Shown here: positions 17,065-25,701 of the stretch, in pieces
How positions within the stretch are numbered: the stretch's first letter is position 1
Layout: every line of letters begins with the position of its first letter
Source: an uncultured Bacteroidales bacterium
Lineage (GTDB): Bacteria > Bacteroidota > Bacteroidia > Bacteroidales > Muribaculaceae
Length of the DNA: 58,581 bases
Direction of reading: 5' to 3'
Assembly (NCBI GenBank): GCA_902774055.1
Contig: CACYGX010000017.1
Location: forward strand, 1 to 58,581
The notes under the pieces: generated by a model
What the model was told of the DNA's origin: nothing
What the model saw: only the letters and a program-made list of their open reading frames with translations
The model's database searches: none
Position numbers and translations under genes: made by a program

Positions 17065-18102
17065 ATGAATCCTGTATCCATCCGGCTTCTCAACCAGCAA
17101 CTGATCGCCCCTCAGTTCTCTCATCCTGCCCAAGTGGTCAGCCACATGGGCGCAGTGCAGGCACAGGAGTACCGCATGATGCGATGGGCAGTGGAGATGA
17201 GGACGCGCAAGCCATCGGCAAGGGCTTTTAAACGGGCTTTTGACAGCGGGCAGATTGTCCGCCTGCACTTGATGCGGGGCACATGGCAATTGGTGACTGC
17301 CGAGGATTATTGGCCCCTGATTGACCTTTGCTCCCCTAAGGCCATCGCTGTTACCAAAGGGTGGATGAGTAGCAACCAGATCACTATCCCTGATCAGGAA
17401 CTGGCGCACATCAGGGACATACTAGCCATGACGGCTGCCGACAAAGGCAGTGTGACGAAAGAGGACTTTGTTCATGCTTTGGCACGAAAGGGCCTGCAGA
17501 TGGACGATCACCGCCTGTCCTATCACATTCGCATGGCAGAGTTGTCTGGAACCCTGTGCAGTGGCGATCTGCTGCCGATGAAGGCTACCTATGCTCTCTC
17601 TACTGATAAAGTAGGGCCGAGGACCCAGGTGGACCGCGATGAAGCATTGATGCGTTTAACCCGAAAGTACTTCCAGAGCCGTCAACCGGCGACTCTGGAG
17701 GACTTCGTCTGGTGGTCAGGACTCAACGTCGGTGAATGCCGTAAAGGCATTGCGCTCCTGGGTAGCGCCATTCATCTCGAGAAATGGCACGGCAGGGATT
17801 TTTACTTGACAGACGATTGCCGCACGCGGGGATTCAGACAGGGCGGGTACCTCTTGATTCCACCCTACGACGAATACCTCATCGGCTACAAGAGCCGCGA
17901 CATCGTGCTCCCCGAAGAGCACAGGCACCATGCATACAACAACAGTGGAATCTTCAAGCCCATTATTGCCCACAATGGCATCATCTGTGGCAACTGGACA
18001 CCCTTTAAGGAGGATTTTCAAGCCTCATTCTTCAATGAAGGGCTCAGCATCGAAGCCGTTGAAACCACCTGGCAAGCCTATAAAAACTATCTCTCAAAGT
18101 AA
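17065..18102 (+). CDS. Winged-helix DNA-binding protein (HTH_42 / AlkZ-like)
   Basis: A 345-residue protein; the start is the ATG at 17065 rather than an upstream TTG. Features include QFSHPAQVVSHMGAVQAQEY near the start, RLHLMRGTWQLVTAEDYW in the first third and PPYDEYLIGYKSR near the end. These match the HTH_42 (DUF1006) family, to which the DNA glycosylase AlkZ/YcaQ belongs. AlkZ removes bulky alkylated or crosslinked bases, using a QxQ/QxD-type motif; here QAQ occurs at about residues 32-34. Repair of alkylated DNA would suit a neighbourhood rich in detoxification genes, but many HTH_42 members are uncharacterised. Confidence 0.75.
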   Translation: MNPVSIRLLNQQLIAPQFSHPAQVVSHMGAVQAQEYRMMRWAVEMRTRKPSARAFKRAFDSGQIVRLHLMRGTWQLVTAEDYWPLIDLCSPKAIAVTKGWMSSNQITIPDQELAHIRDILAMTAADKGSVTKEDFVHALARKGLQMDDHRLSYHIRMAELSGTLCSGDLLPMKATYALSTDKVGPRTQVDRDEALMRLTRKYFQSRQPATLEDFVWWSGLNVGECRKGIALLGSAIHLEKWHGRDFYLTDDCRTRGFRQGGYLLIPPYDEYLIGYKSRDIVLPEEHRHHAYNNSGIFKPIIAHNGIICGNWTPFKEDFQASFFNEGLSIEAVETTWQAYKNYLSK

Positions 18103-18235
18103 CATTGTAAAAATTTCGGGATTGATATCATTTTTACTGAAAAAATATCGGGGAACGATATTATTTAATCAAAATAAAATTCAGGGATTGATAGTGATTG
18201 TATCAATAATTGTTGTATATGTCATAGATAATCAG

Positions 18236-18243
18236 TAACTTTG
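18236..18243 (+). promoter_or_regulatory. -7 element of the 18268 ATPase
   Basis: TAACTTTG, with GTTG 20 bases upstream (18212-18215). The leader is about 18-20 nt. Confidence 0.5.
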
Positions 18244-18267
18244 CAACATCATTAATGTTTCGCAATT

Positions 18268-19602
18268 ATGGGCGATATATTTCAACGTAAGATTTATAGT
18301 CAGATTCTGCAATGGAAGCAGGACAATGCTGGCAAGAGTGCGTTACTCATCGAGGGTGCGCGGCGCATTGGCAAATCCACTGTGGTCGAGGCCTTTGCAA
18401 AGCGTGAGTATAAGTCATATATCCTTATCGATTTCAACAAAGCATCTGCTCACATCAAAGCTTTGTTTGACGATTTGATGGACTTGGACTACATCTTTCT
18501 TTACCTCCAGAATGCTTATCACACAATTCTCTATCAGCGAGAGTCTGTAATTATCTTTGACGAGGTGCAACAATGCCCTAAGGCACGCCAAGCCATCAAA
18601 TATCTGGTCCAAGACGGTAGATACGATTATATAGAAACGGGATCTTTAATCAGTATCAAAAGAAATACCGAGAGCATCACGATACCCAGCGAAGAAGACC
18701 GCTTGGAGATGTTCCCGATGGACTATGAGGAGTTCCGTTGGGCTTTGGGAGATACGGCTTCGATTCCCTTGATGCGCCAACTCCTAGATAGCAACCGCAC
18801 GATGGATGATGAAATCAATCGTCGATATATGCGCGATTTGCGTTTGTATATGCTGGTGGGCGGTATGCCTCAGGCAGTGAGCGAATATCTGCAAACCAAG
18901 AATTTTAGGGCCGTTGACGCTGTTAAACGCAAGATACTCAAACTTTATTTCGATGATTTCCGCAAGATTGACAAGACCGGCAAGATAGGCAGACTGTATG
19001 GCGCCATACCTCAGATGCTGGCTAGAGGAGTAGGTCGATTCTATCCCACTTCAGTCATCAAGGGAGTTGGAACTGAAAAGATGGAAGATCTGCTTATCGC
19101 ATTGGAGGATAGCAAGACTGTAAACATTTCCTACCATACAACTGACCCACAAGTGGGATTGCCGTTCAGCGAAGATCGCAGCAGGCAAAAGATATATGTG
19201 GGTGATACGGGTTTGATGGTGACACTCGCATTTTGGGACAAGCAGTTTACCGAGAACTTACTGTATGACAAACTGCTATCAGACAAGCTCCCTGCTAATT
19301 TAGGCTATGTCTATGAAAATTTAGCTGCCCAAATGCTGCGTAGCAGTGGCAACAGGTTGTATTTTTACACTTGGGCAAAGGACGATCGCCATAACTATGA
19401 AGTGGATTTTCTGCTCTCCCGCAGTGCAAAGATTTGTCCCATAGAAGTAAAATCATCAAGCTATAAATCTCACACTTCATTAGATGCTTTTTGCGCAAAA
19501 TTTTCCTCTCGCGTCGATAAGCGCTTTGTCGTCTATACCAAGGCTCTGAGACGGGATGGAGATACTATCCTGTTACCTGTGTATATGCTGGGCTTGATAT
19601 AG
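18268..19602 (+). CDS. AAA-family ATPase with DUF4143 domain
   Basis: A 444-residue P-loop protein. Walker A is GARRIGKST at residues 30-38 and Walker B is VIIFDEVQQC with Asp98 and Glu99. The C-terminal half has the DUF4143 features: a KIYVGDTGLMVTLAF segment, NLGYVYENLAAQMLRSSG, and a final nuclease-like PD-(D/E)xK-type strand set (YEVDFLLSRS, PIEVKSSSYKS). These ATPases are common in Bacteroidales, often in many copies, and their function is unknown. The EVDFLL / EVKSS pair is similar to restriction-fold nuclease cores. It has its own promoter and stands alone. A distant paralogue lies at 56468-57733. Confidence 0.85.
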   Translation: MGDIFQRKIYSQILQWKQDNAGKSALLIEGARRIGKSTVVEAFAKREYKSYILIDFNKASAHIKALFDDLMDLDYIFLYLQNAYHTILYQRESVIIFDEVQQCPKARQAIKYLVQDGRYDYIETGSLISIKRNTESITIPSEEDRLEMFPMDYEEFRWALGDTASIPLMRQLLDSNRTMDDEINRRYMRDLRLYMLVGGMPQAVSEYLQTKNFRAVDAVKRKILKLYFDDFRKIDKTGKIGRLYGAIPQMLARGVGRFYPTSVIKGVGTEKMEDLLIALEDSKTVNISYHTTDPQVGLPFSEDRSRQKIYVGDTGLMVTLAFWDKQFTENLLYDKLLSDKLPANLGYVYENLAAQMLRSSGNRLYFYTWAKDDRHNYEVDFLLSRSAKICPIEVKSSSYKSHTSLDAFCAKFSSRVDKRFVVYTKALRRDGDTILLPVYMLGLI

Positions 19603-19629
19603 ATAAACGACACAAGAGATCTGGTATAT

Positions 19630-19666
19630 AAAACCAAATTACTCATTACCAGACGTTTGGCTTTTT
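19630..19666 (+). terminator. Possible terminator after the DUF4143 ATPase gene
   Basis: CCAAA near 19634 pairs with TTTGG near 19656, followed by CTTTTTG. The loop is long, so the call is weak. Confidence 0.35.
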
Positions 19667-19671
19667 GTTGA

Positions 19672-19800
19672 TTACCGTTGGGTTTGTTGGCTACGTGCCT
19701 GGTCGTGCTTTTCTTTGAGTTTTTTCTGGATTCGGCTCTCTACTTCAAAGAATCGGTCAACCTGATCGGCGTTGAGCACGGTCGCTAGATGAGAATAATA
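19672..19800 (-). pseudogene. Remnant of a coding frame, C-terminal fragment
   Basis: On the minus strand, a frame continues in phase from the AraC gene's TAG and stays open for 42 codons to TAA at 19674-19672. It encodes a charged helix (VLNADQVDRFFEVESRIQ, then QKKLKEKHDQARSQQTQR). It has no start codon. The pattern resembles the last helix of Spy/CpxP-like or sensor proteins, in which LTPxQ-type motifs are usual, but this is a weak resemblance. It may be the tail of a gene lost by deletion, or non-coding DNA that happens to be open. Confidence 0.35.
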
Positions 19801-20619
19801 CTATACCTTGGGTTGCAGGCTCTTGCGGTACTCGCTGGGTGACTGGCCCAAGTGCTTGGTGCAGTAGCGGCTAAAGTAACTTAACGACTTGAAATTCATG
19901 TGGTCGGCTATCTGGGTGAGCGACAAGCGTTCGTCATCCAGATAGTCTTTTAATATGGGTATGGTGTGCTGGTCGATGTAAGACGTCACGCTATGGCCTG
20001 TTACACGCTTGACAGTGGCCGACAGGTACTTGGGCGACACATTCAGGCGTTGAGCATAGTAAAAGACGTTGCGCTCTGTGCGGCTGATGCCTGTGTCGAG
20101 CAGCGCCATCAACTGTTTGACGATAAAAGCAGTGCGGTCGGTATGCGTATCGGTGGCATCGCGTTGGGAATGCGGCTCAAAAATGTCATACATCATCGTC
20201 AGGCACAGGCTGGCCATCATTTCATTGTAAAACAACAGGTGGCGCTCCCCGAGGCGGTCGCGCAGGCGGTGGAAATCTTCCAGTAATCGGTTGGCCTGGG
20301 TGTCATCGAGCGAAATGACGGGATTCTGGTTCAGGCTGATGCTGCCCCCGATGCTGTAGTTGTTTGACGGCAGCAGGCTCTGCAAGTATTTGTTGCCGGC
20401 AGCAAACCATTCCACCTGCATGTCGGGTGCCGCAGCAAGATTCTTGGCCCGATGAGGAAAAGGTATCACGACAAGATCGTTTTTCATGATGTGGTAACAC
20501 TTCTCGTTGAATACAAAGCTGCCCTCGCCTGCCGTGCAAAGCAGGTGCATGCAGGTGTGACTCAGGTCAGGAGCATTCATACCATAGAAATCGGTCGAAA
20601 AAAGAAAATCTACCTTCAT
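19801..20619 (-). CDS. AraC-family transcriptional regulator (island A)
   Basis: A 272-residue regulator. The N-terminal half is cupin-like (HLLCTAGEGSFVFNEKCYHI, LVVIPFPHRAK). The C-terminal half is a double helix-turn-helix of the AraC type: NVSPKYLSATVKRVTG and LSLTQIADHMNFKSLSYFS followed by FGQSP-like LGQSPSEYRKSL. The start is set at ATG 20619, since the GTG at 20625 overlaps a -7 element. It diverges from the seven-gene redox cluster starting at 20764 and is the obvious candidate to control it. AraC proteins with cupin N-termini usually respond to a small molecule; which one is unknown. Confidence 0.85.
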   Translation of the reverse strand: MKVDFLFSTDFYGMNAPDLSHTCMHLLCTAGEGSFVFNEKCYHIMKNDLVVIPFPHRAKNLAAAPDMQVEWFAAGNKYLQSLLPSNNYSIGGSISLNQNPVISLDDTQANRLLEDFHRLRDRLGERHLLFYNEMMASLCLTMMYDIFEPHSQRDATDTHTDRTAFIVKQLMALLDTGISRTERNVFYYAQRLNVSPKYLSATVKRVTGHSVTSYIDQHTIPILKDYLDDERLSLTQIADHMNFKSLSYFSRYCTKHLGQSPSEYRKSLQPKV

Positions 20620-20624
20620 GGCCA

Positions 20625-20632
20625 CAAATTTA
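20625..20632 (-). promoter_or_regulatory. -7 element of the island A AraC gene
   Basis: TAAATTTG on the minus strand, ending only 6 bases before the ATG at 20619. The transcript would be leaderless or nearly so. Confidence 0.4.
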
Positions 20633-20720
20633 GGTCAAATAATCGGTCCTTAAAAAATATTTGTGCAAAAAGTGAAAATTGTAGTGCTTTTTGTGAAACC
20701 ACTGCCATGAAAAACCGATG

Positions 20721-20728
20721 TAATTTTG
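20721..20728 (+). promoter_or_regulatory. -7 element of the island A operon
   Basis: TAATTTTG, about 36 bases before the first start codon. The 144 bases between AraC and the operon should hold the AraC operator. A TTTTTGTGAAACC stretch upstream is spaced too far to be a -33 box. Confidence 0.5.
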
Positions 20729-20763
20729 CAGTGTAATTAACAACATCAAGATAATAAAGAAAA

Positions 20764-21288
20764 ATGGAAACAATCATTGTTGACCCCCGCAAAACTACTC
20801 CCGAGGAAATGGAGCGCGGCATGCGAGATGTGAAACTCGTTTTCACCATCAACCACACGATGCCCTATACCGAGGAATATAACAATCTGGTAAAGGAGCT
20901 GTTTGGCGATAACCTGGGTGACGGAGCCACGGTGATGCCACCGCTCAAGGGCGTGTGCTTCGACAGGGTGAAAATTGGCAGGCAAGTGATGATTATGCCC
21001 GACTGTCTGATGATGTCGCGAGGCGGTATCACCATTGACGATCATGCTATGATAGCCGCCAATGTGCAGCTCATCAGCAACAATCATGACTTGCACGACC
21101 GCCAGTTGCTTATCTGCAAACCCGTCCACATCGGGCGCAACGCTTGGATTGGCGCGGGCGCTACCATCCTGCCGGGAGTGACCGTGGGCGAAAATGCCGT
21201 CGTCGCAGCAGGTGCCGTGGTGACCAAGGATGTGGAGCCTAATACCATTGTGGGCGGCAATCCTGCAAAGTTGATTAAGAGAATATAA
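20764..21288 (+). CDS. Hexapeptide-repeat O-acetyltransferase (island A)
   Basis: A 174-residue left-handed beta-helix acyltransferase. The hexapeptide pattern is clear in the second half: VTVGENAVVAAGAVVTKDV and NTIVGGNPAKLIKRI, the classic end of the maltose/galactoside acetyltransferase group. The catalytic His is probably in LISNNHDLHD. The N-terminal part lacks the full maltose-acetyltransferase substrate domain seen in longer members. It transfers an acetyl group from acetyl-CoA to a hydroxyl; the acceptor is unknown. It is the first gene after the operon promoter and is followed by the SDR after 18 bases. A longer relative lies in island B at 34323. Confidence 0.85.
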   Translation: METIIVDPRKTTPEEMERGMRDVKLVFTINHTMPYTEEYNNLVKELFGDNLGDGATVMPPLKGVCFDRVKIGRQVMIMPDCLMMSRGGITIDDHAMIAANVQLISNNHDLHDRQLLICKPVHIGRNAWIGAGATILPGVTVGENAVVAAGAVVTKDVEPNTIVGGNPAKLIKRI

Positions 21289-21306
21289 AATAGAGGAGCA
21301 TAGATT

Positions 21307-22152
21307 ATGATTTTTGATAGAAATGAACAGAAAGCAGTAGTGGCACTGTTGGGTGCCGGTAGTATGGGAACCGCCATCGTCCGCCGCATTGCATCTGGTA
21401 AAAAAACATTGTTGGGCGACATCAGCGAGAAAGCGCTGGAGCGTGTGGGTGAAGACTTCCGTCGCAGTGGATATGACGTGGAGACCATGGTAGTGAACGC
21501 CTTGCAAAAGGACAGCGTGGAGGCATTTGCACGCAAGGCTGCCGAACTGGGCCCCGTGATGTATTTCATCGATACGGCAGGCGCATCGCCCAACCAGGCC
21601 AGCCCTGAACACATCGTTGACCTCGACATGCTGGGTACGGGCTACGCTGTGGACGCCTTTGGTGAGGTAATGGCCGAGGGTGGGGCAGGACTCATCATAT
21701 CGAGTCAGGCCGCCTACATGTACCCCATCCCCAACGACGTGGAACTGCAACTGGTGAACACGCCGACCGAAGGGCTGAAGGACGTGCCGTTTATCCAGGA
21801 GGTGGCTATGCAGAACTCTGGATTTGCCTACATGATTGCTAAGCGCATGAACCACTTGCAGGCTCAGCGTGCCGCTGCCACCAGTTGGCGCAAACGTCGT
21901 GCCCGCATCAATACCATCTCTCCGGGCGTCATCGTCACCCCCTTGGCCTACGACGAGTTCAACGCCAACGGTGAGGGTTACCAGCGCATGATTGATGCCT
22001 CGGCCGCCCAACGAACGGGCACCAGCGACGAGATTGCTGAGGCTGCCGCCTTCCTGTTAGGGGAACATGCTCGTTTCATCACCGGTACCGACCTTCTCAT
22101 CGATGGTGGCGTCATCGCTGCCATTCGCACGGGTGAATACAAATTAGGATAA
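21307..22152 (+). CDS. Short-chain dehydrogenase/reductase (island A)
   Basis: A 281-residue SDR-type oxidoreductase. The nucleotide site is unusual for an SDR: ALLGAGSMGTAIVRRIASG reads like the GxGxxG of 3-hydroxyacyl or 6-phosphogluconate type enzymes, though with the usual strand/helix layout. The catalytic Ser is in LIISSQAAYMY and the YxxxK pair is YMIAK. The C-terminus (EIAEAAAFLLGEHARFITG, then TDLLIDGGV) is standard for classical SDRs. It should reduce or oxidise a carbonyl with NAD(P)H in the cytoplasm. It lies in the middle of a tightly spaced operon: 18 bases after the acetyltransferase, 12 before the flavodoxin gene. Confidence 0.85.
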   Translation: MIFDRNEQKAVVALLGAGSMGTAIVRRIASGKKTLLGDISEKALERVGEDFRRSGYDVETMVVNALQKDSVEAFARKAAELGPVMYFIDTAGASPNQASPEHIVDLDMLGTGYAVDAFGEVMAEGGAGLIISSQAAYMYPIPNDVELQLVNTPTEGLKDVPFIQEVAMQNSGFAYMIAKRMNHLQAQRAAATSWRKRRARINTISPGVIVTPLAYDEFNANGEGYQRMIDASAAQRTGTSDEIAEAAAFLLGEHARFITGTDLLIDGGVIAAIRTGEYKLG

Positions 22153-22164
22153 CAAACAATAATT

Positions 22165-22770
22165 ATGAGTATCAAGAACATCATTACAGTCGCATTGGCA
22201 TTGCTGGTATCGACGGCGTGCTGCGGACAGTCAAAACAAGAACAAGTTATGGAAACTAAAGGTAAAGCATTGGTAGTGTTTTTCTCGCATGCGGGAGACA
22301 ACTACTCAGTAGGTATCATCGAGGTTGGCAACACTAAGATTGTGGCCGACTATATCAGTGAATTGACGGGCGCCGATCAGTTTGAGATTGTAACGCACAA
22401 GTACGACGGCATGGCCTATAATCCGCTTATCAAGCTCGCCCAGGAAGAGGCTAACAAGGGTGAACTGCCCGAGTATGAGGGCGACACCGATTTGACCCCC
22501 TATGACACCGTCTTCATCGGCGGCCCCGTGTGGTGGGGTACCTATCCGCAGGTGATGTTTACCTTCTTTAAGAAGCATGGCAATGACTTGAAGGGCAAGA
22601 CCGTCATTCCCTTTACCACCCATGAGGGAAGCGGGCTGGCCGGTTGTGTCGAGGACGTGGAAGCGGCATTCCCTGGTGCCAACGTCACCAAGGGCTTCAG
22701 CATCTACGGCCACGAGGTGCGCAGCGGCAAGGCCAAGGTTGAGAAATGGCTTAAAGGTTTAGGTTTTTAA
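22165..22770 (+). CDS. Lipoprotein flavodoxin (island A)
   Basis: A 201-residue flavodoxin with a lipoprotein-type signal peptide: MSIKNIITVALALLVSTAC gives a lipobox with Cys at residue 19 (a second Cys follows). The fold begins at GKALVVFFSHAGDNYSVG, the FMN phosphate loop, and continues with TVFIGGPVWWGTYPQVMFTF, the usual second FMN loop. Flavodoxins normally stay in the cytoplasm, so membrane anchoring outside is notable. It may pass electrons to the other exported enzymes of this operon (DUF362, hydrolase, CMD-cupin). How FMN is loaded is not visible from sequence. Confidence 0.85.
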   Translation: MSIKNIITVALALLVSTACCGQSKQEQVMETKGKALVVFFSHAGDNYSVGIIEVGNTKIVADYISELTGADQFEIVTHKYDGMAYNPLIKLAQEEANKGELPEYEGDTDLTPYDTVFIGGPVWWGTYPQVMFTFFKKHGNDLKGKTVIPFTTHEGSGLAGCVEDVEAAFPGANVTKGFSIYGHEVRSGKAKVEKWLKGLGF

Positions 22771-22785
22771 ACACAGTGAGTATTT

Positions 22786-23631
22786 ATGGAATACATCAAG
22801 TTATCAAACGGCGTTGAGATGCCGACCCTGGGCTACGGCGTGTTTCTGGTGAGCCCCGATGAGTGTGAACGTTGCGTGAGCGATGCCCTGAGTGTGGGTT
22901 ATCGATTGATTGACACGGCTCAGGCCTATGCTAACGAAGAAGGTGTCGGCAACGCCTGGCGCAAGAGCGCAATCAAGCGTGAGGACCTGTTCATCGTGAC
23001 AAAGGTGTGGATCAGCAATGCGGGTGAAGAGAAGGCCGCAAAGAGCATCGACGAGAGCCTGCGCAAGTTGCAGACTGAGTATATCGATCTGCTGCTCATC
23101 CACCAGGCCTATGGCGACGTGTTCGGCTCCTGGCGGGCCATGGAGAAGGCTTATCGTGACGGCAAGGTGCGCGCCATTGGCGTGAGCAACTTCCAGGCGG
23201 GCCGTTTCTTCGATTTCGCCCACTATGTTGATGTGAAACCGATGGTAAACCAGTTGCAGTGCAATGCGCTCATCCAGCAGACGGGTATTGAGCCGCTTCT
23301 TGATGAATTTGGTACAAAAATGATGGCTTGGGGACCCCTAGGAGGCCAAGGCGTGGATGGCATCGTCAATAGCGAGGAACTGGCAACAATTGGTGCCAAG
23401 TACCACAAGAGTGCCGCACAAGTGGCCCTTCGCTGGCTCACGCAGCGTGGCATTGTCGCCATCCCCAAGTCGAGCCATAAAGATCGCATGGCGCAGAATT
23501 TTGACATTTTCGACTTCGCGCTCACTGCCGACGAAATGGCCCAGATTTCCAAACTGAATCAGCACGACACGGGCACCATCAACTTTGGTGACCCGCAGTT
23601 CGTGAAGTACTTGATAGAGAATTATGGATAA
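22786..23631 (+). CDS. Aldo/keto reductase (island A)
   Basis: A 281-residue cytoplasmic aldo/keto reductase of the short 2,5-diketo-gluconate reductase type. The catalytic tetrad is visible: Asp and Tyr in LIDTAQAYANEEGVG, Lys in FIVTKVW and His in LLLIHQAY. NADPH-binding residues occur in IPKSSHKDRM near the end. It reduces carbonyls, often reactive aldehydes or ketones. It is the fourth gene of the operon. Four aldo/keto reductases lie in this window (also 26867, 31475 and 49590), the last being the most similar in layout to this one. Confidence 0.9.
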   Translation: MEYIKLSNGVEMPTLGYGVFLVSPDECERCVSDALSVGYRLIDTAQAYANEEGVGNAWRKSAIKREDLFIVTKVWISNAGEEKAAKSIDESLRKLQTEYIDLLLIHQAYGDVFGSWRAMEKAYRDGKVRAIGVSNFQAGRFFDFAHYVDVKPMVNQLQCNALIQQTGIEPLLDEFGTKMMAWGPLGGQGVDGIVNSEELATIGAKYHKSAAQVALRWLTQRGIVAIPKSSHKDRMAQNFDIFDFALTADEMAQISKLNQHDTGTINFGDPQFVKYLIENYG

Positions 23632-23648
23632 CTAAAAACTTGATTATT

Positions 23649-24602
23649 ATGAAAAATGTAAGATTGTTATTGACTGCTGTGCTGATGCTGATATCAGCAG
23701 CCGTGCTGGCGCAACCCACAGTGTATTTTACCCGTGAAATCACGCCTGAGTCGCTGGTGAAGATTTATAAGGCGCTGGGTGTCGAGGCCACGGGCCGAGT
23801 GGCCGTGAAAATCTCGACGGGCGAGGGTGGCAATACGCACTACCTGAAGCCGACGTTGATCCGTCAGCTCGTCGAGGAGGTGAACGGCACCATCGTGGAG
23901 TGCTGCACCGCCTATCCCGGCACTCGCATGGAGCCTAAAAAGCATTGGGAAACCATTCATGAGCATGGCTTTGACAGCATCTTTGCCGTTGACCTGATGG
24001 ATGAGTTCGGACAAATACGCATTCCTGTGAAGGATCACAAGCACCTGCGTTATAACATTGTGGGTAGCCATTTGCCCAATTATGACTTCATGATTAACCT
24101 TGCCCACTTCAAGGGCCATGCCATGGGCGGCTTTGGAGGTGTGTTGAAGAACGCCAGCATCGGTGTCGCTTCAACGGCTGGAAAGGCCTACATCCATTCG
24201 GCAGGCTATACCGATGACGCTGCGGATGCTTGGAATCACATTGAGGACCAGGACGGCTTTCTCGAGTCGATGGCTGCTGCAGCCCAGGCGGTGCACAACT
24301 ACTTCAGCGGGCACGTCATTTACATCAATGTGATGAACAACATGTCGGTAGATTGTGATTGCGACGGTCATCCGGCAAAGCCCGAACTGCTCGACATGGG
24401 CATCATGGCCTCGCTTGACCCGGTTGCCGTTGACCAAGCCTGCCTTGACATGGTGTTTAACCACAAGGGGAAGCCTGGCGATGACAACAAGCCCCTCATT
24501 GAGCGCATCAACCGCCAGCATGGCACCTATATCACCGACTATGCTGAGCAGATAGGCCTCGGTTCAAAAACTTATACATTGGTGGACCTTGATAAAAGAT
24601 AG
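23649..24602 (+). CDS. Exported DUF362 protein (island A)
   Basis: A 317-residue protein; ATG 23649 is preferred over an upstream TTG. The signal peptide ends near SAAVLAQ, with Gln after the cut as is usual in Bacteroidetes. The body matches DUF362: VAVKISTGEGGNTHYLKP near the start, NYDFMINLAHFKGHAMGGFGG in the middle and MASLDPVAVDQACLDMVF near the end. DUF362 proteins often come with ferredoxin domains; none is present here, but CDCDG is a small Cys cluster. The reaction is unknown. It is cotranscribed with redox genes on both sides. Confidence 0.8.
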   Translation: MKNVRLLLTAVLMLISAAVLAQPTVYFTREITPESLVKIYKALGVEATGRVAVKISTGEGGNTHYLKPTLIRQLVEEVNGTIVECCTAYPGTRMEPKKHWETIHEHGFDSIFAVDLMDEFGQIRIPVKDHKHLRYNIVGSHLPNYDFMINLAHFKGHAMGGFGGVLKNASIGVASTAGKAYIHSAGYTDDAADAWNHIEDQDGFLESMAAAAQAVHNYFSGHVIYINVMNNMSVDCDCDGHPAKPELLDMGIMASLDPVAVDQACLDMVFNHKGKPGDDNKPLIERINRQHGTYITDYAEQIGLGSKTYTLVDLDKR

Positions 24603-24606
24603 CAAT

Positions 24607-25701
24607 ATGAAAACGAATAAGAAAGGATTATTGTTGGTGGCAGCATTGTTGGCCGTAGTGCTCGCTGGCTGCACAACAAAGGATAGTAACAACGAAGATA
24701 ATATGAAAACGACATTGAATTTAACTCAAGAGTGGGACAAGACGTTCCCCAAGAGTGACAAGGTGGATCACAAGAAGGTCACATTCCGCAATCGTTATGG
24801 CATCGAACTGGCAGCTGATATGTACACGCCCAAGGACGCCCAGGGAAAATTGCCTGCTATCGCAGTGAGTGGCCCCTTTGGCGCAGTCAAGGAGCAATCC
24901 AGCGGCCTGTATGCCCAGCACATGGCCGAACGGGGCTTCGTCACCATCGCCTTTGACCCTTCGTTCACTGGCGAGAGCGGAGGCGAGCCGCGTCGCATGG
25001 CTTCGCCTGACATCAATACTGAGGATTTCCTCGCAGCTGTTGACTTCCTGAGCGTGCAGGAGAATGTTGACCCTGAGCGCATTGGTATTTGCGGTTTTGG
25101 CGGCATGGCCGTCAACGCTGCCGCCCTTGATCCCCGCATCAAGGCCACAGTCGCCTCGACGATGTATGACATGAGCAAGGTGAATGTGGAGGGATACTTC
25201 AAGAGCGAGGACAGCAAGCAGCAGCGCATGGAGAAACGCAAGGCCATCGCCCAGCAGCGCACCGAGGACTACAAGAGCGGTACCTACAAGCGTGCCGGTG
25301 GCGTCATTGACCCCCTGCCCGAAGATGCACCCTTCTTTGTCAAGGACTACTATGACTACTACAAGACCCCGCGCGGCTATCACGAGCGCAGCGGCAACAG
25401 CACCGACGGTTGGAACGTTATCGGCTGCCAGTCGTTCATGAATCAGCCCCTGCTTGCCTGGGCGCATGAGATTGAGAACCCTGTGTTGCTCATCCACGGC
25501 GAGAAAGCCCATTCGCGCTATTTCTCGGAATATGCCTTCGAGAAGATGACGGGTGTGAAAGTCGAGGGCGTGAGCAAAACCGTCGGCAACAAGGAGTTGA
25601 TGATTATTCCTGGAGCGGTACATACCGACCTCTATGACGACAAGAACGGTAAGATTCCTTATGACAAGATGGAACAATTTTTCAAGGATAATCTGAAATG
25701 A
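24607..25701 (+). CDS. Lipoprotein alpha/beta-hydrolase-fold protein without a nucleophile Ser (island A)
   Basis: A 364-residue lipoprotein: LLLVAALLAVVLAGC is the lipobox (start ATG 24607). The fold is that of dienelactone-type hydrolases (LPAIAVSGPFGAVKEQSSG; PVLLIHGEKAHSRYF; IIPGAVHTDLYD, which holds the likely catalytic His). The nucleophile elbow, however, reads ICGFGGMA where the family has a Ser or Cys between the two Gly. With Phe there, ordinary ester hydrolysis seems unlikely. Related Bacteroidales proteins I recall have a similar bulky residue, so this may be a distinct subfamily. Its stop overlaps the next start by 4 bases. Confidence 0.75.
   Translation: MKTNKKGLLLVAALLAVVLAGCTTKDSNNEDNMKTTLNLTQEWDKTFPKSDKVDHKKVTFRNRYGIELAADMYTPKDAQGKLPAIAVSGPFGAVKEQSSGLYAQHMAERGFVTIAFDPSFTGESGGEPRRMASPDINTEDFLAAVDFLSVQENVDPERIGICGFGGMAVNAAALDPRIKATVASTMYDMSKVNVEGYFKSEDSKQQRMEKRKAIAQQRTEDYKSGTYKRAGGVIDPLPEDAPFFVKDYYDYYKTPRGYHERSGNSTDGWNVIGCQSFMNQPLLAWAHEIENPVLLIHGEKAHSRYFSEYAFEKMTGVKVEGVSKTVGNKELMIIPGAVHTDLYDDKNGKIPYDKMEQFFKDNLK

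Noticed and set aside
20746-22011. A 421-codon minus-strand frame across the acetyltransferase and SDR genes
   Set aside because: Both plus-strand genes have clear family motifs and operon spacing, while the minus frame is His/Gly-rich nonsense.
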